Shown here piece by piece: positions 38,581 to 52,179 of a DNA stretch of 64,000 nucleotides. Position numbers and translations under genes: made by a program. The notes below the pieces were generated by a model. That model ran no database searches. It saw only the letters and a program-made list of their open reading frames with translations, and was not told where the DNA came from. The stretch is taken from NCBI GenBank assembly GCA_036873755.1, contig JAVTVY010016206.1, forward strand, positions 1 to 64,000, read 5' to 3'. The stretch is from Hanleya hanleyi. Lineage: Eukaryota; Mollusca; Polyplacophora; Lepidopleurida; Hanleyidae. Within the stretch, counting starts at the first letter, position 1. Every line of letters begins with the position of its first letter.

Positions 38581-41184
38581 GTATTTATACATCCCGATTA
38601 TCTTGGGTTGAAGATTCATGTTCTTTATAGGACATACATCTAAGCTTTGATTTTGCATCCCAAGGGCAGTCCGATATCTACCATGCACTGCTCGCCTTGT
38701 GAGCATATGGTGAATGGCAAATGCAGCCGTTATTTTATCCGTAGGGTATAACATGATGCCGAAAACGAAACATATGGAGTGGGCTATGATTTTGTTAATC
38801 GTGCGATACAGACGTGTTGTAACATTCTTTTTATTGAACGAGCAGTTGTTTTCTTTTTCTCAGAAAGACATGAATGAAAACATAGCAATATTTGTTCTCT
38901 GCCGGCGTAATGGCTAATAATATCCCTTCTCCTACCCTTTTCTATGGAAACTAACGAGACAATCATGTGAGTCGTGCTACATACTATCTCAGAGTCCAGC
39001 ATCGCAAACATAAACGAATTTTCTGCTAGTGAAAGTCCATTTTGTTGCCTTGTATTTCAGCATGGAATTGAAGGTGTATTCCATCCTCCCCACAGCGCAT
39101 GCTCCATTTCACAGGCTCAACATCCGTGACTACATTAGCGGAAGTTGACCTTTACTACGTTGCTATGACGTATAGGGAAATGTATGCACGGTTCAGTTTG
39201 AATCCGACAGAACAACTCCTTCAGTTTTGCACATGAGCGAACTACTTTTCATATGCTCTGTCCAGATAAACAGAGAAAATAATCTCCAGATAATTTTAAC
39301 GTTAGGTCAACAGAGGTATTATGCAGACTTGAAAAGTAATCGAAATGTTCGGCAAACATCTATTTTACGATATATAATGTCACTTCCGGCGATGTGCACG
39401 CGGTCGGGAATCCTGTCCAAAAATCGGAATGGTGGCTGGGGTATCATTAGACCCCCAGCGAGGTGGTTGGGTGTATTTCACATACAATTTAAGAAGGCCT
39501 CACGATATTCCAGTATTGATAATACCTTTCTTCTAAATCAGCAAACATCCATTTATTCAAGGTAATACATATTCCCCCACTACTGACTTGAATTTTCCGT
39601 TAATACATACTATTATTCCATCCTAGCTGAATAGTGAAATTATCTGTTATAGTTTGTGACCAGACGTTCACCAGAATTCAGTGCGGGGAACACATCAAAC
39701 TAATACCATAACCACGTAAGAGGGAATGTCATCGATGTGGCAATCAAATATAACCCTGTATCTTCGGAAACTGTATACGTTAGACAACCAGCTCAGGGCA
39801 AAATCATGTTTGTTTATCCCGAAAATGTCAAATGTGTCTTGTACGATCCAATAAAGGTCAAAGCTCCAACAATTCCTAAATTTAGGTGCAAATCGATATT
39901 CGGAAACTAGAGTCCCATTCTGTAAAGTAGGAAGCTTATATAAAAGGAAGAAAAGATTGACATGCTTTTTTGTTCGACTATTTGCTGTTTTAGCGCATGT
40001 TGACTTTGTGTACATGACCTTATATCAGATTTGTCATACATCGGAGAAGGCTAGCACGTTCGGGTTCTGAGGTACATGAACAGGTTTTCTTTTATTCGTT
40101 TCCAAAACAGCACATCAATACAATACAATACAAGAAGACGACATGGTACAACACAATACAATGGTACAACACAATACAACGCAATATAACATAATGCAGT
40201 GGATATGAAACACACATAAAACTGAAACATTTACATAGATTAAGGCAGTTACCACAGGTTGTGGATTGTGTTGAATGCATTTGTACGACCTACAGTGACA
40301 GACTCAACATAAACAACTTCCATTTTATCAATCAAGAAAATTATGTATAATTATATGACGAGAGTTTTCGTTAGCATTTCATTGACGTGAGCGTAGGTCT
40401 TCATTTACAAACAACTTGAAACCATAGAAATGTTCATGGAATCCATTACTGGTATTAATAATTCATTATATGGTAAAAACTGTTACAAGAGAAAAGCATA
40501 AAATCTGAAGTACCATGGTTTCGAAGTAATCTTTTCATTGGCGTTATTGGTTGAGCCTACCGTCTTTTCAGTTTGGTATTGCAGGCGAAACTACAAAGCC
40601 TTGTTCTATCTGGAATGTCTGATCAGAAATAACATAGAGCATATTGAAAATAACGAAATATTTCAGCACCAGGACGGAACACTGTTTGTTTGCTTCATAT
40701 AAATCATCGCAACCAAGGAGTACCTGTTTGGCAATACTTGTATTGGGAAATCTTTACAGATGATAGAACTAACCAGACCGCCTCCGCCGTGTGAAAAGAG
40801 AAATCAGGATTTATTTCCGAATATGCATTTCAGTTCCCAACAAACATAATTTCAATTCTAAAGTTATTCTGCTGATGCGAGTAGAATTAGCATGCCGACC
40901 TTTGAAGATATAGGCTAATGCCAAATTGTGATAAAGTTCCTGTTTGCATTTTGGCTCCTATGAGATTTGTCTAAAGCATAGGAGAAGACAGTCGCGATGG
41001 ATAGTTCACAAAAAAACAATGACAGAAATCACGTTTTCGTTGAGCCTGCTGATCATGATATCGCGCACAACTCCTCGTCTTCGAAATTAAAGTAACAATT
41101 AATATATAATTCGATATTTTCATCAATACTGATCATTTTACGAACATACATGTACTCCGTCGCATATCTTCTTCAGGCAACCAA
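38581..41184. other. No recognisable gene
   Basis: Short ORFs only, plus one microsatellite (40117-40195). Confidence 0.4.
40117..40195. repeat. AATAC-rich simple repeat
   Basis: Imperfect (aatac)n and 'acaacacaatacaatggt' repeats. They produce a short Tyr/Ile/Val-rich reverse frame, which is an artefact. Confidence 0.8.
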
Positions 41185-41395
41185 TCAATATACAAGCGTC
41201 TAGTCCGTCATTCAATATTCAGCCGTCGTCTATTAAAGAATTTCCTCGTCCATAATCCGAAGACAGTATTCATATAACAACATTAGTAGTAAAGTAAAAG
41301 GATAAATCATAGTATTCATAAACTAGGCTAATTTCCTGCAAGACAGAAGCGTTCAACAGTTTTCACACGCCAACATTTGGAACCAGAGAAGTTGT
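41185..41395 (-). repeat. RT-element 3' region, reverse copy
   Basis: 'acaagcgtctagtccgtcat' then 'cagccgtcgtctatta' and 'cgtccataatccgaagac' is the reverse complement of the 3' end. It continues to 'tcctgcaaga' and 'gttcaacagttttcac'. Confidence 0.7.
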
Positions 41396-42179
41396 CATTA
41401 TACAACACCATCGCGGTGGCAAGGATGCACTCGAGACGCCGAATGCATATTGTTCTACCTAGAATAGATTTATAAATTCCACTGATTGACAAGCCAAATT
41501 TGTAGTTATAGAGATTGTGTCTCCATAGTGCATATACTTCTCATAGTATTGTGCAGCCATGTTCTCACGTATTGAATATCGTTGTTATTATACGGGTCGA
41601 TGGCTAGACTGATGGACAATACTGTAGCCTAAGGCTACAACGATCGTGAATCATTCAACCGGTGTTGCTCAAGATCCAGACAACCGGCCTTGTTGTCTCA
41701 GTCACATGAGGCATTACTGATAATAAATCATAAATATATCGATGTCTGAAACTTGAAACCAACGAGCGACTCGGGGAGATCTATGAAGCAGCGATTCCAT
41801 ATTCCCGAATATTGCCTTCGCCATCAATTTCTGATAATTGACAAGTGTGCGTTACCATGGCTACGGCCTGGAAAATTGAGGGCCTCAACTTTTGACGATG
41901 TTGAAAAAGATTGCCTAAGCGGATATATAATCTTTACAACACAGACGCAAGACAATAATTAACTAATCTCCGATAAGCAGAAACTTAGACCTGAATATAT
42001 CATAATACAAACAGATGCATATTTATTCAAGTCAGATTTCACTGCTTACTCCAATATTAAAACAGTTCACCGCATCGAGTGAATGACTTGTTTTACAAGT
42101 ACATATTAATACGTACTCATAAGAATTGTGCGCTGATGGTATAATAAAGAGTTTGCGGGATTTTTAATTGTAGCTATGT

Positions 42180-42270
42180 GACAGGATTATGGCTGGGTGC
42201 TCAAGTTACCATCGAAATACGGCAACAAGATCGTAGCGTACCAGATCTCTGGTGCTACGTGTTATATGGA
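42180..42270 (+). repeat. Fragment of the RT C-terminal region
   Basis: 'cggcaacaagatcgtagcgt' then 'accagatctctggtgctacg' resembles the end of the RT frame at 18945-19005. Diverged and non-functional. Confidence 0.45.
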
Positions 42271-42314
42271 GCATTTGCACTTTAAATCAAGTTAATCTCT
42301 GAACAATTCCTTCT

Positions 42315-43075
42315 TCCGTAATCCAAAGACCTATTCCATATACAGCGAAACCTGTTTACAACGACACCTGGGTAAACCGACCAACCTCTAAATATCTACA
42401 TTGTCCATGGTCCTAATACTTAAATTTGTAGAATGTGAACTTTGATAAACCAGAACCCTGTCAGGTATCGGTATACACTGTTTCACTGTAACAGCATTAG
42501 CATTGGCACAAAAAAAAAATAATAAAAAGATCATAGTATACATAAACATGGACTACATTCCTGCAAGAGAGAAAGGTCAACAGTTTTCAATGATTTTGGA
42601 AGATATCATGATGTTCCAATAATATCCCATCCCTATCGCGAATCTGTATTCTTAATCCATTTGATTTTCTTTGCAAAGTCGTTATCTAGATACATGTTTC
42701 TCGGTCACGCTTTGATTGCGTCTGTTCATATGAACACAATCAGGATATAAAAGTATATGGGTTCATAAGCCCCTAGCCCCGGGTTAAACGAAGCACCATA
42801 GATCTTGCACGCTACCCTCGTTTTTTTGCTATCAGCATGCGATATGTATCGCCAAATTTGAGGGACTTTGATTGGAGGCATTTGGTGGTATAGCTGGACT
42901 AATGTTTTTTTGACCTTGACTAAAATCATCACATTTCACACAGGATTCAGCAAATGCTGGTAGGCGAATATGTACATGAAAACGCCATATCCACGTCCCA
43001 CTGGACAATCTAGTTAATTAGTAATTTAATTACTGTCCAGAAAGGGATAGTTTACGATGTCGAAAGTAAAATCAT
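42315..43075 (-). mobile_element. RT-element copy, reverse, interrupted by a MITE
   Basis: Read on the minus strand it runs from a degenerate RT region (about 43075-42910), through the C-terminus ('tagatcttgcacgctacc' on the plus strand near 42800) and the 'gcccctagccccgggttaa' signature, to the 3' region at 42315. The RT frame is broken. A 146-bp MITE sits in its 3' region at 42343-42488. Confidence 0.75.
42343..42488. mobile_element. 146-bp TA-flanked MITE nested in an RT copy
   Basis: The ends are cagcgaaacctgttta and the inverse-related 'cactgtttcactg'. TA is present at 42341-42342 and 42489-42490. It splits the RT-element 3' region between 'acctattcca' and 'acagcattagc'. Mariner-like. 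Confidence 0.65.
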
Positions 43076-43091
43076 TATGGCTTCCTTACGT

Positions 43092-43175
43092 TAAAATTAC
43101 AAGCGTCTGGTCCGTCGTTCATTATTCAGCCGTCGTCCATTAAAGAATATCCGCGTCCATAATCCAATGATTGGT
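43092..43175 (-). repeat. RT-element 3' end, short reverse copy
   Basis: 'caagcgtctggtccgtcgtt', then 'cagccgtcgtccattaa' and 'cgcgtccataatccaa'. It is close to the consensus 3' end but truncated after about 80 bp. Confidence 0.75.
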
Positions 43176-44456
43176 TTTAAAAGATAACCGGTGACTAGTT
43201 TTATCGAACACCGATATGATTAATGAACTAACGTGTTCATGGGGTCCCGATGAGGAATTATAGTATAGAAAGTCGAAAAATTTCAAGCAGATGCATGTCT
43301 ATACAGTGTGTGTCCTTTGTCATCCAGTTTTTCCGTAGATTTTTGAGCTTTTCGGTATCCACACGCACTATACGTCTGAATTTCTTGAAACGGCAATACA
43401 ATAATTCCCCAAAAATGATTTAGCTGCATACAGGGCTCGCTTTAACAAAGTGGAAATAAACTCATTTGTACAACTTCTGAAACCAGCTATACGTCTAGCT
43501 TTGTACTGAGTTTTATGCATTTTAGAGTTCAGCAAAATTTTGGTATATGAGTGGTAGGAAGGCAAATACCTCTCTCCCCGAGAAGCTTTTTGTGTTTGTT
43601 GAATGTATCTTGCAAAGCGATTCCAGTGGAAGATTTTTGTCGATACAGAAGCATGTGGAATAACTATACTCAAATCTTTAACCAGCGTCTTGTAATAGTA
43701 ATATTAACCTTATTTAATATTATTTATTATTTGGGGCCTTGTCTGTTGGAGCAAATCCAATTCATTTTGGGGGTATGCAAGAACTTCTTGCATCATGGTG
43801 TATCCCAATGTTTATTTTTGCTTGGGAAGGATATTTTTGTCAATGTGGCGGATAGTAAGGACAATTAACATTGCACTTGGCAAGAGCCAACCAGTCAGCG
43901 AGTACTGTAGGCTCGACTTTTTCTGGTTTTGACCAACCAACAACCTACTGTTCAAGTGCGCTAAATATTATACTTTGGTCGGCCATAGAATGATCTTTCT
44001 CGGTTCTCTATATTTTGGTTCCTCGATCGGGAGTATTTCAAGGTCCATATTGCACACTTTATCAATGTTGTCGACGACTCGCAGTCACACGTATAGGCAC
44101 CGGAAGTATATTTGTGCCAGTAAATCTCTTTAATATCTCTAGAGTAATTCAAAATATCACTTGCTACTGATTTAGTGTATTGTTTAGACCCACATGGCGG
44201 CTACATGGAGGTGAACTGCAAATCTGTGGGTCATTTAGATTTCTAGGAATGTTTATTATCTCCAGTGCTTTATTCAAATACAGAAGTTTCAAGAATAGCC
44301 AGTCATTTTAGTTATGATTGATGATATTTTGTATTCGGACGACACAACCTGTTGATTTAGGAGTCACAGAGGTAGAGCATATAGTTCTGTACGCAAAATG
44401 TGTTCCCTATTGGGCATGTTAGATAAACCCGCTAAATATTTCGCAGCAATATGATC
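43176..44456. other. No recognisable gene
   Basis: Two overlapping frames of about 100 codons (43368-43673 minus, 43551-43868 plus) show no motif. Confidence 0.4.
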
Positions 44457-45222
44457 CTTAAGGGAGTAGAGGACGTTCATTTCTAGAGGTTGAAAGTTTT
44501 TTTAAATTTCAGGATTTTTTCATCAGGTTAGGAGAAGATGACCCATGGAAAAAAAATAGGGGGTCACCATACTCGTTAAAAAAATGTGGCAGCCAAATGC
44601 ATGTATACCACTTAAAAGCCATAACACTGAATACATAGGGAAATTTTAATTTTTTCTACTTTGATGCTCAATAAATCAAACTTCCCAAGGTCAAATTTTT
44701 CCCATTTTGATAATAATACTGAACAGATATAGTGCTTGTTAAATGTGTAATAAAAACAGGGAGACACCATACTTTCTTAGAAAATATTAGAGGTATAACA
44801 GATAAACAGAGCCTTCCCAGTCCTATTTCCAGGAGGGGGTGGGGGTGAGGAATCAGGGTGGGCGTAGAGAATATTATTGAAGTTCCATTTATTAGCCATT
44901 CAGAAGTTTTCTTCTTGTTGAAAGTGAATAAGAGTGAATTTGGAGGCATTCCAGAGGAATAATTTTTAACCTATGGAGCACTTTGTACCCTCCAAGCGTT
45001 GAATTTAAAATGCCAATTTTTTTATCCATCCCATCACACTATCGAACCACCAGTAAAACGCATAAATGGTTGTATTGTGTCTTTTGTTGATTTTTATTCC
45101 ATTTTGAGATGTCTGGGAACTTTTGTTAGGAAATTCAGCTTGTTTTGAAAAATTTGACAAATGACCATGTTGTAGCCCCATAAGCTCAGAGAAATGAACG
45201 TCCTCTACTCTCTTAATCTTCG
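44457..45222. repeat. Inverted repeat pair flanking about 700 bp
   Basis: 'agtagaggacgttcatttct' near 44466 and its reverse complement near 45193 share about 30 bp, with flanking 'ttaag(g/a)g' also inverted. Inside, 'caccatact' blocks recur at 44567 and 44766. It could be a fold-back element. No target duplication was identified. Confidence 0.5.
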
Positions 45223-45404
45223 GTCGATGTTTAAATAGTTGAGGATACTGGATTTTTTGGAACAGAACCCAATGCAAGATGCTACGATATGGCCTACACA
45301 GTACATGCTTCAAGTCATTGGAGCTCTTAAACCTACCGGATCAGCAAAATTATCTCATTTAGTGAGGAAGCTTGAGTCTGCTTAAGTTTAATCCAATATA
45401 TTGA
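45223..45404. other. No recognisable feature
   Basis: Short stretch between repeats. Nothing seen. Confidence 0.4.
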
Positions 45405-45495
45405 ACGTGCATCCCGAGGGCAGCCCGATTCTCTCTCGACATTATCAAATTGAGCGGATATTCAGAATTTATATGAAGTGTCCGCCTTCCGGGTG
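45405..45495 (+). repeat. Short dispersed repeat
   Basis: Partner of 35190-35290. Confidence 0.55.
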
Positions 45496-45988
45496 TAGAG
45501 AGTTGATTGTGCAGCAGCTCTGGTCTGCCAGGTACCTATGGCTATTTACAGATTGTGGCAGGAATGAAGAGTGACACTACGTGAGCGCTATAATTTCAAA
45601 GGTCATGTGTCAGATATTACCAGGCCTTGTTATGACATGAATATGCAGAATTTGCCAGGATTTGCAGAATATATTGATATACGTATGCCTAATATACCCC
45701 ATAAGTTTTGCGATTTGAACGAAAATATGCTACCCTATTGGTTACCTTCCCTTCCTACAGTATCTCGTTAACTGAAAACTATAAAAGTATGTGACATAAA
45801 AATGTCGTCCAGTAGAATTTTCCAGGGATGTGCTATGTATTCCTGTCATGCATACGTATCTCCCACAAACAATATGTAACAAATGATCTGGAGTGAAATG
45901 TGTTCACCCGATGAGGACATTGAACTGTGCAGCATTCGATCATGTGTTTGATCGGTAGTATCAAACAAAACAATTATATATAGAAATA

Positions 45989-46506
45989 TCCACCAAGCGC
46001 CTCCACTCAAAGTTTCTCAAATTTGGCGATACATATCGCATGCTGATAGCAAAATACGAACGTAGCGTGCAAGATCTATGGCGCTACGTTTCGTAACTTG
46101 TGTCTAATTCCGCTTAACCCGGGGCTAGGGGCCATATGACCCCATGTACTTAAAGATCCTCACGGTACTCATATGAACAGTCACAATCAAAGCGTGACTG
46201 AGATACATCATTCTTTAGATGACGGCCTTACAACGAATATTATGGATTAAGAATACTGATCAGCGATACGGATTTGATATTTTTGGAACATCATGATGTC
46301 TTGCCGGCATCATTGAAAACTATTGACCGCTTCTCTCTTGCAGGAAACAAGCCTATGTTTATGTATACTATGATTGTCTTTTTGAATTTGGTGCTAATAC
46401 TATTATATGGAATATGGAATAGGTCTTTGGATTATGGACGCGGATATTCTCTAATGGACGACGGCTGAATTATGAATGACGGACTAGACGCTTGTAATTG
46501 CAATTA
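45989..46506 (+). mobile_element. 5'-truncated RT-element copy
   Basis: It begins at 'tccaccaagcgcctcc' in the RT C-terminus, includes the old stop codon near 46098 and the whole 3' region, and ends gacgcttgtaattgcaatta. It is nearly identical to 6372-6885, so it is a young copy. The 5' truncation is typical of target-primed reverse transcription. Confidence 0.85.
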
Positions 46507-48292
46507 CAGTGGCCAAAATTTCGCTTCATGGCAGTATGTGATGGATTAACATTGGTATCCTCTCACTGTGGGAATGTTGCCGTTTGTCAAGGTGTTCCGC
46601 ATGAGCGCTCGTGTGCACACGGAACGTACAACTTAAATGGCTCCAATTTTTTTTATCGATATTTATTTTGAAGCAGCGGGTCTGTTCGGAAAGATAAGCG
46701 TCATTTAGATTTGGCGTGATTCTTCAAAGACTTCAAATTTATAGCTTTCATTGTCATCGTCATTCGGCCCGAGGAGCGACGCGGTATGTTGCATAGCTTC
46801 TTCTGCAGGCCCCAAAGCAAATATGGAACACGATGCTTCAAAGCTGTTGTTTGTCTAAAACAGTTTGATACCAAAGGCCAGTCCGTTCCGTTTGACATTT
46901 GACGTTCTGCAGCTATCGGTTTAAAGAGACAGTCGATGGTTATCTTACATAAATCCTATTTTGGACGGTCAGTTCATATGCCAGATGATGTAAATGCGTG
47001 TCTTAGACACATGTTACCCATATCGGTAGAGCATTATGCTCGATATTATCTCTAAATTATTCTTGCTATATATCAGCATAGACCGCTATCCTGACCTCCA
47101 ATGAACAATGCCGATATTTCATAAATCATCTCAGAGGCCAAGCACTTGAATAACGGTTATGCTGATTATTCACTGAGTATTTCTGCAAAATAGATACATC
47201 AGTTGTCAACTTGGAAATGCATTATTATTATTCATGGTTCTCATATCCAACAAAATAATTACGGTGGTATAAAATATTGCTAAACAGATACTGTATTGGC
47301 GCGAATTATTCGCCCCAGCTCAGCAACACGTACATCACTTGAGGACCCCGTTTGTTCAAAGCTCATTTTATGTTATTATGCATTTGGATGCCTATTGGGT
47401 CATATGGGAAAGGTTTGTTTTCCAGGGCAGGCCACACACAATTAGATTTCCGTTATTCCCTGAATAAGGCTCCTGTGGTATTGCAAAGTTTGAAGATCGA
47501 CTAAAAGCATGCCAATCATTCACGTTTTTTAAACAATTTTCCAAAAGGGTACAACGAACTCATTTCCTGAGTTTATCGATCCGGTGCCAAATTTATCAAA
47601 TGTTAGATAGAAGATGTTTATTGAATTGTAGAGCAAAATACTGCCGTTCTTTGAAATGGAAAGATACCTCTTTCTCATAGATAATATAAACTGTCGCGTG
47701 CGATATCTTAGACAGCTCTCTTCCAGGAATAATTTCCGCATTAATAACTTCTTCGGTCATTTTCGCACAATAAGTTAATATAATATATAATTCATGTAGT
47801 TATGTAACTATGAAATACAATAAGTGCAAGTTGGTCAGCATTTGCGCATTACATTAACCCTCGGCTCCCACCCTTGAAGAATACGGAAAATTATTACAAA
47901 AATAGCAAACGATAGTTTTTCTTACTCCTACGTTGTTATGATATCGGCTTAGTGGATAGAGATCTACTAGCTAATATTTTGGAGGATATCCGAGTTCGTC
48001 AACCGTGAAGATTAGACCTATCTATATACAGATGTACTTTAATGTGAACATTTCACGTTTAGAAGAAATTAAGACAATACTGGGAATGATCCCATGTTAA
48101 CGGCGGTTTACTTGTTCTCTAGAACGAATTTCGAAAATAACAACACTACGGTACCCCCATGAATGAGTGGAGTCATGTTTATGTTGATCGAGGTGTAGGG
48201 CAGTTGAAAGACGAAGCAAGCTGAAAATAGCGTTCTGTGAAAATATGGGTTTGCGGTAAATAAACTTTCACTATGAGCAGACAAATGGCTTT
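46507..48292. other. No recognisable gene
   Basis: Short ORFs only. Confidence 0.4.
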
Positions 48293-48700
48293 TATAACTT
48301 GTGTCTAAGTCTACATAACCCGGGCTAGGGGCCGTTTGAATATCGCGTGTGTTAATCTCCATCTTGTTCAAATGAACATATAGAATAGGAATAGAACATC
48401 AACATGTATTGATGGCATCATTGAAAACTCTTCTCTTGTAACTGAGACGACACGGGCCCAAGCCCAGCTGGCGCATGTGTGAAAGTTTGCCAGTTACTTG
48501 CCGACGGGCGGTGGTTCTCTCCGGATACTCCGGCTTCCTCCATCAGTGAAACAACCTTAAGTGTGACATTACACCAAATCCCTCCTCTTCTCGTGTAGGA
48601 AAATATCTTGCTATTTTTATTATTGTTATTACTTACACATTTGGAATTGGTGCTGAATGACGGCTGAATATTGAATGTCGGATCTGACGCTTGCTATTTG
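48293..48700 (+). repeat. RT-element 3' region interrupted by another repeat
   Basis: It starts with 'aacttgtgtctaagtctaca' and 'taacccgggctaggggccgt'. The 3' end 'ggatctgacgcttgc' is near 48680. The middle is replaced or interrupted by the repeat at 48467-48597. Confidence 0.6.
48467..48597 (+). repeat. Dispersed repeat with 'ctccggcttcctcc' module
   Basis: 'ggttctctccggatactccg' followed by 'gcttcctcc' and 'taagtgtgacattacaccaa'. I know this type of module as abundant in marine invertebrate genomes, from memory. The 3' part is also at 790-850. Confidence 0.5.
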
Positions 48701-51111
48701 ACTCTCATAATCGGATTTTCATTAAGCTTAGCCATCGGCTTAGTCTTTGAATCGATAACTTTGTAACCTGGGGCAAGGGAACAGCGTGGCCGTTTAGATG
48801 AAGTGGTGTTGGAGGAACGGAGTCTTTGGAGAATCGACTTTCTTTCTTGCCGCGAGGGCTAGCTAACCGACCTGGTTCCTGTCTTTGTCACTGTCAATGA
48901 CAGCATTAACCTTTAATTTAAAACCTACGAGAAATCTCGAAAACTCTGAATAATGCTTAACTTCCTGACCAGAGTCGTCTCACAGAAATGGTTACAGACA
49001 CACAACCGATTTGAATCATGTTGGTTGAGACAAAATTTGTCATGTGGAACATCCTAAAAGACGGCAATGCCCCGAACGAAATATATTTTACTAAATGGAC
49101 TATTATTCCACGTTGTTATACCGGCATCGAAGGCAATTCATTCACGATCCGTACAGACCTATATTTTCAATAATCTCTCTTGTTTGTGAATTGTGTACGA
49201 AAAAAAAAAATCATAATTCCAGGTTTAATATCATCAGCGTTCCTGCATTCTTGAACTATAGGACAATACATGTATATCGCTCTCACTGATTATTAATCAT
49301 AATTAATCGATCTCAGTATCGTTTGTTAGAGAGACGCATTTTGCAGGAAGGGGAACCAAATATCGGAGATTTTCGCTGCCTGTTGCGGCAGAGCTCTAGG
49401 ACAGCATTTAACAAAAAAATGTATATTTGTGCCCTGGAATAAACACACTGGTCAACATATACTTAATTAGATTTTTAAATTTTTTTCGACGTAGTGCGCC
49501 TTATGCCTGGGGAAATGCTCGAGAATTCGCCTACTCCCTCATCCTGATCTTTAGTCGATGGCTTAATCTTCAATCACGATACAGGCAAAAATAGCAGCTG
49601 GAATTTTGAAGGAGTACATCCCACACAAAATTCCCTTTATCCGATATGCGAGTGTCTACACAGAGGAAAGGAATGTCCTAAGGGTATGCACTTGGATATA
49701 TGTCGTTTACAGAGTATCAATCGTCAGCATTAATTAATTACGACATTCAGTAATCTGATCGATGAATATGAAACGTTAGCAACGTGTGAATCTCACCGCA
49801 GCCTATGGTATAGTGACATGAAAAAGTTATGTGGGAGATCAGCAGGAGATTCAATGTGATATCACACTACATTTATTTCGTTTTTGCTTGCGATATCAAT
49901 TAGCCAGGTGTGGTTCATAGTCAGGACATGGGATGCAATTGATAAATATCCCCAAATTTACTGGATTACTGTCCCTGTTTATTAAACCAGTAGAATGTAG
50001 CCCATGACCTTTTGAATTAACGTAAGTTTTCGTTCTTCATCCTCGTTTTAAGAGTTCAAATCAGAAACAGATTGTGGAATATTCATGCCCACTTTTAATG
50101 TATAAGCAACTACAGTGTATGCGGATCAAAATGTTTACACAGAGCGAGATGTAAACGATGACTGTCGATAAGCGGCGAAAGATGTCTAGATTTAGACACA
50201 ATTTGACAACAGAATGGTAGACGGTAAGGGGCGGTAAGCAGTCTAACGCTTACGGTTTGTCTCATTCTCCCATTGCCGAAGATTGCAGCCTTCTTAACCG
50301 TCGGTGTATTTGACATCTGAGTTATAATATCTAATATCATGATAATGAGATTATCTCTAAGTCGGGAGACAAGATTGGGTGTGTGTGTGTGTGTATGTAT
50401 GTGGAGGGGGGTACGAACATGATGTAATACATCATGTCAACCATAGCTTGATACACATGAATACTCGTCCATGCTATAGGAAACCACTTGGAAATTCTTT
50501 TGCAGTAATTGATACAGATCACAGACTCGGATTTGAAGATAAAAATATCATGGTGTCAGGCTGGTTTTGGTGGAAACTGTTGACCTGTTGTCCCTTGTGA
50601 GAGACTAGCTTGTGTTTACACAGGTAATATGGAGGCAGTTCTTTTTCATAAACTACATGTACTGTTGGCTTCTAAATTGGGATTATACGCTTGTATAATG
50701 ATGTTGCCGAGTCGATAATTGCAAAATACGTTTTTCAAACCATCACATCCGGATCCCTCAGCAATTTCTTCCGCAAGCTACTTTAGGCACTCATAAAATT
50801 TTCAAAATTACGTAAATTGTTTCTTCGCATATTTCCACTGAACAATATTACACGTTTCCCGGAATGTGGTTATTTGTGTAAAAACGGATTTCCCATGTGT
50901 CAAATTTTAGCTACTGATCAAACATCCGAAGGCTAATGGATTACTCGGGGCTAATCCGATTAAAATCACTTCGTTTGGGAAGCTGGCAGTGATCGGTTAT
51001 TTGCATTCTCGTGGCATCAGACTGCATACCTCCTACTGCCAGAGTTACTCCGATCGTTCAGTAGGTTATACATTTGTACCTTGTTTTTCAAATTTTGGTC
51101 TCGTTATCGGC
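48701..51111. other. No recognisable gene
   Basis: Short ORFs only. A short GT run lies at 50376-50396. Confidence 0.4.
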
Positions 51112-51119
51112 GTAGGAAC

Positions 51120-51819
51120 CACAGTGACTTGAGTAGCAGGGGGTGTCTTCGTCGATGTTGTTGTTGTTGTGATTATATATATAAATTTTGTTGCAAGAAT
51201 ATATTTATTTCCCACCTTTTCATACACCACAATGACAGTAGATGTCATAAAAATGCTTTATATACGCCCTAAATCGATCTACATACCCCTCCTCTACTAG
51301 ATCTCCATCTCTAATAACAAGTGGGGTAACTTAATGTTAAAGCCGTATACCGACTTTCGCCACGAATCCCGGTACAGGGGGTAATTCGGGTGTTTGCAGA
51401 CAACCAACAGTAAATGGATGAGCAGACGTGAACTATGGTGAAAACTCAACGGGCGTGGAGAATTCCATGAGGTAAGTTCTCCTGCATTCGAAGCTTTTCG
51501 GCCTCGATTTCAAAAGTCTTCGGAAGTCTTTTATCGGTTACTGGAAACCAGCCATATCGTGGAGAATGTATTGTGTACCGGGATTCGTGGCGAATTCTTT
51601 AACATTAAGTTACCCCACTTGTTATTAGAGATGGAGATCTAGTAGAGGAGGGGTATGTAGATCGATTTAGGGCGTATATAAAGCATTTTTATGACATCTA
51701 CTGTCATTGTGGTGTATGAAAAGGTGGGAAATAAATATATTCTTGCAACAAAATTTATATATATAATCACAACAACAACAACATCGACGAAGACACCCCC
51801 TGCTACTCAAGTCACTGTG
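51120..51819. mobile_element. 700-bp fold-back element with 8-bp target duplication
   Basis: The first about 255 bp (51120-51376) and the last about 245 bp (51574-51819) are almost perfect reverse complements, separated by a loop of about 200 bp. The termini are cacagtgacttgag and the matching ctcaagtcactgtg. The flanks carry an exact 8-bp direct repeat, gtaggaac, at 51112-51119 and 51820-51827. An 8-bp duplication points to a hAT- or P-like transposase acting in trans. The element encodes no transposase, and the frames inside the arms look fortuitous. The near identity of the arms suggests recent insertion or ongoing gene conversion between arms. Confidence 0.9.
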
Positions 51820-51827
51820 GTAGGAAC

Positions 51828-52087
51828 TGCTTTATGTGAAAAATAAATATTTGCAATGCGATAAAATAAATTCTCGGGCGCAATTGACAAAAGTGACACG
51901 ATCTCTCATGTCAAGAACCCGAATGATAAAACCGAACTCTACCAGTTGAATGTGGTATGAGTGAATTTAATTTTAACCAAAATCTATGGAAAGAATATCT
52001 GTCGTTCCTGGCTGCATTTCAGTCGAAAGCACTTTATTAATCATATATTCTAGAAACATAAAGAAAGATAACACCACCCGAATGTAG
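51828..52087. other. Unique-looking AT-rich spacer
   Basis: Separates two mobile elements. Nothing seen. Confidence 0.4.
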
Positions 52088-52179
52088 TACAGGGTGAGTA
52101 AAAAAAGTCCACCTGTTAATTTATTCATCTGAATATATTCCTACGAAGTAGGCTACAGATCGCAAATTGTCCGGTAATG

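Noticed and set aside
51066..51272. Short frames on both strands in the fold-back arm
   Set aside because: They are encoded by the arm and its microsatellite (ttg/caa runs), and the mirrored arm gives the same frame. No transposase motif.
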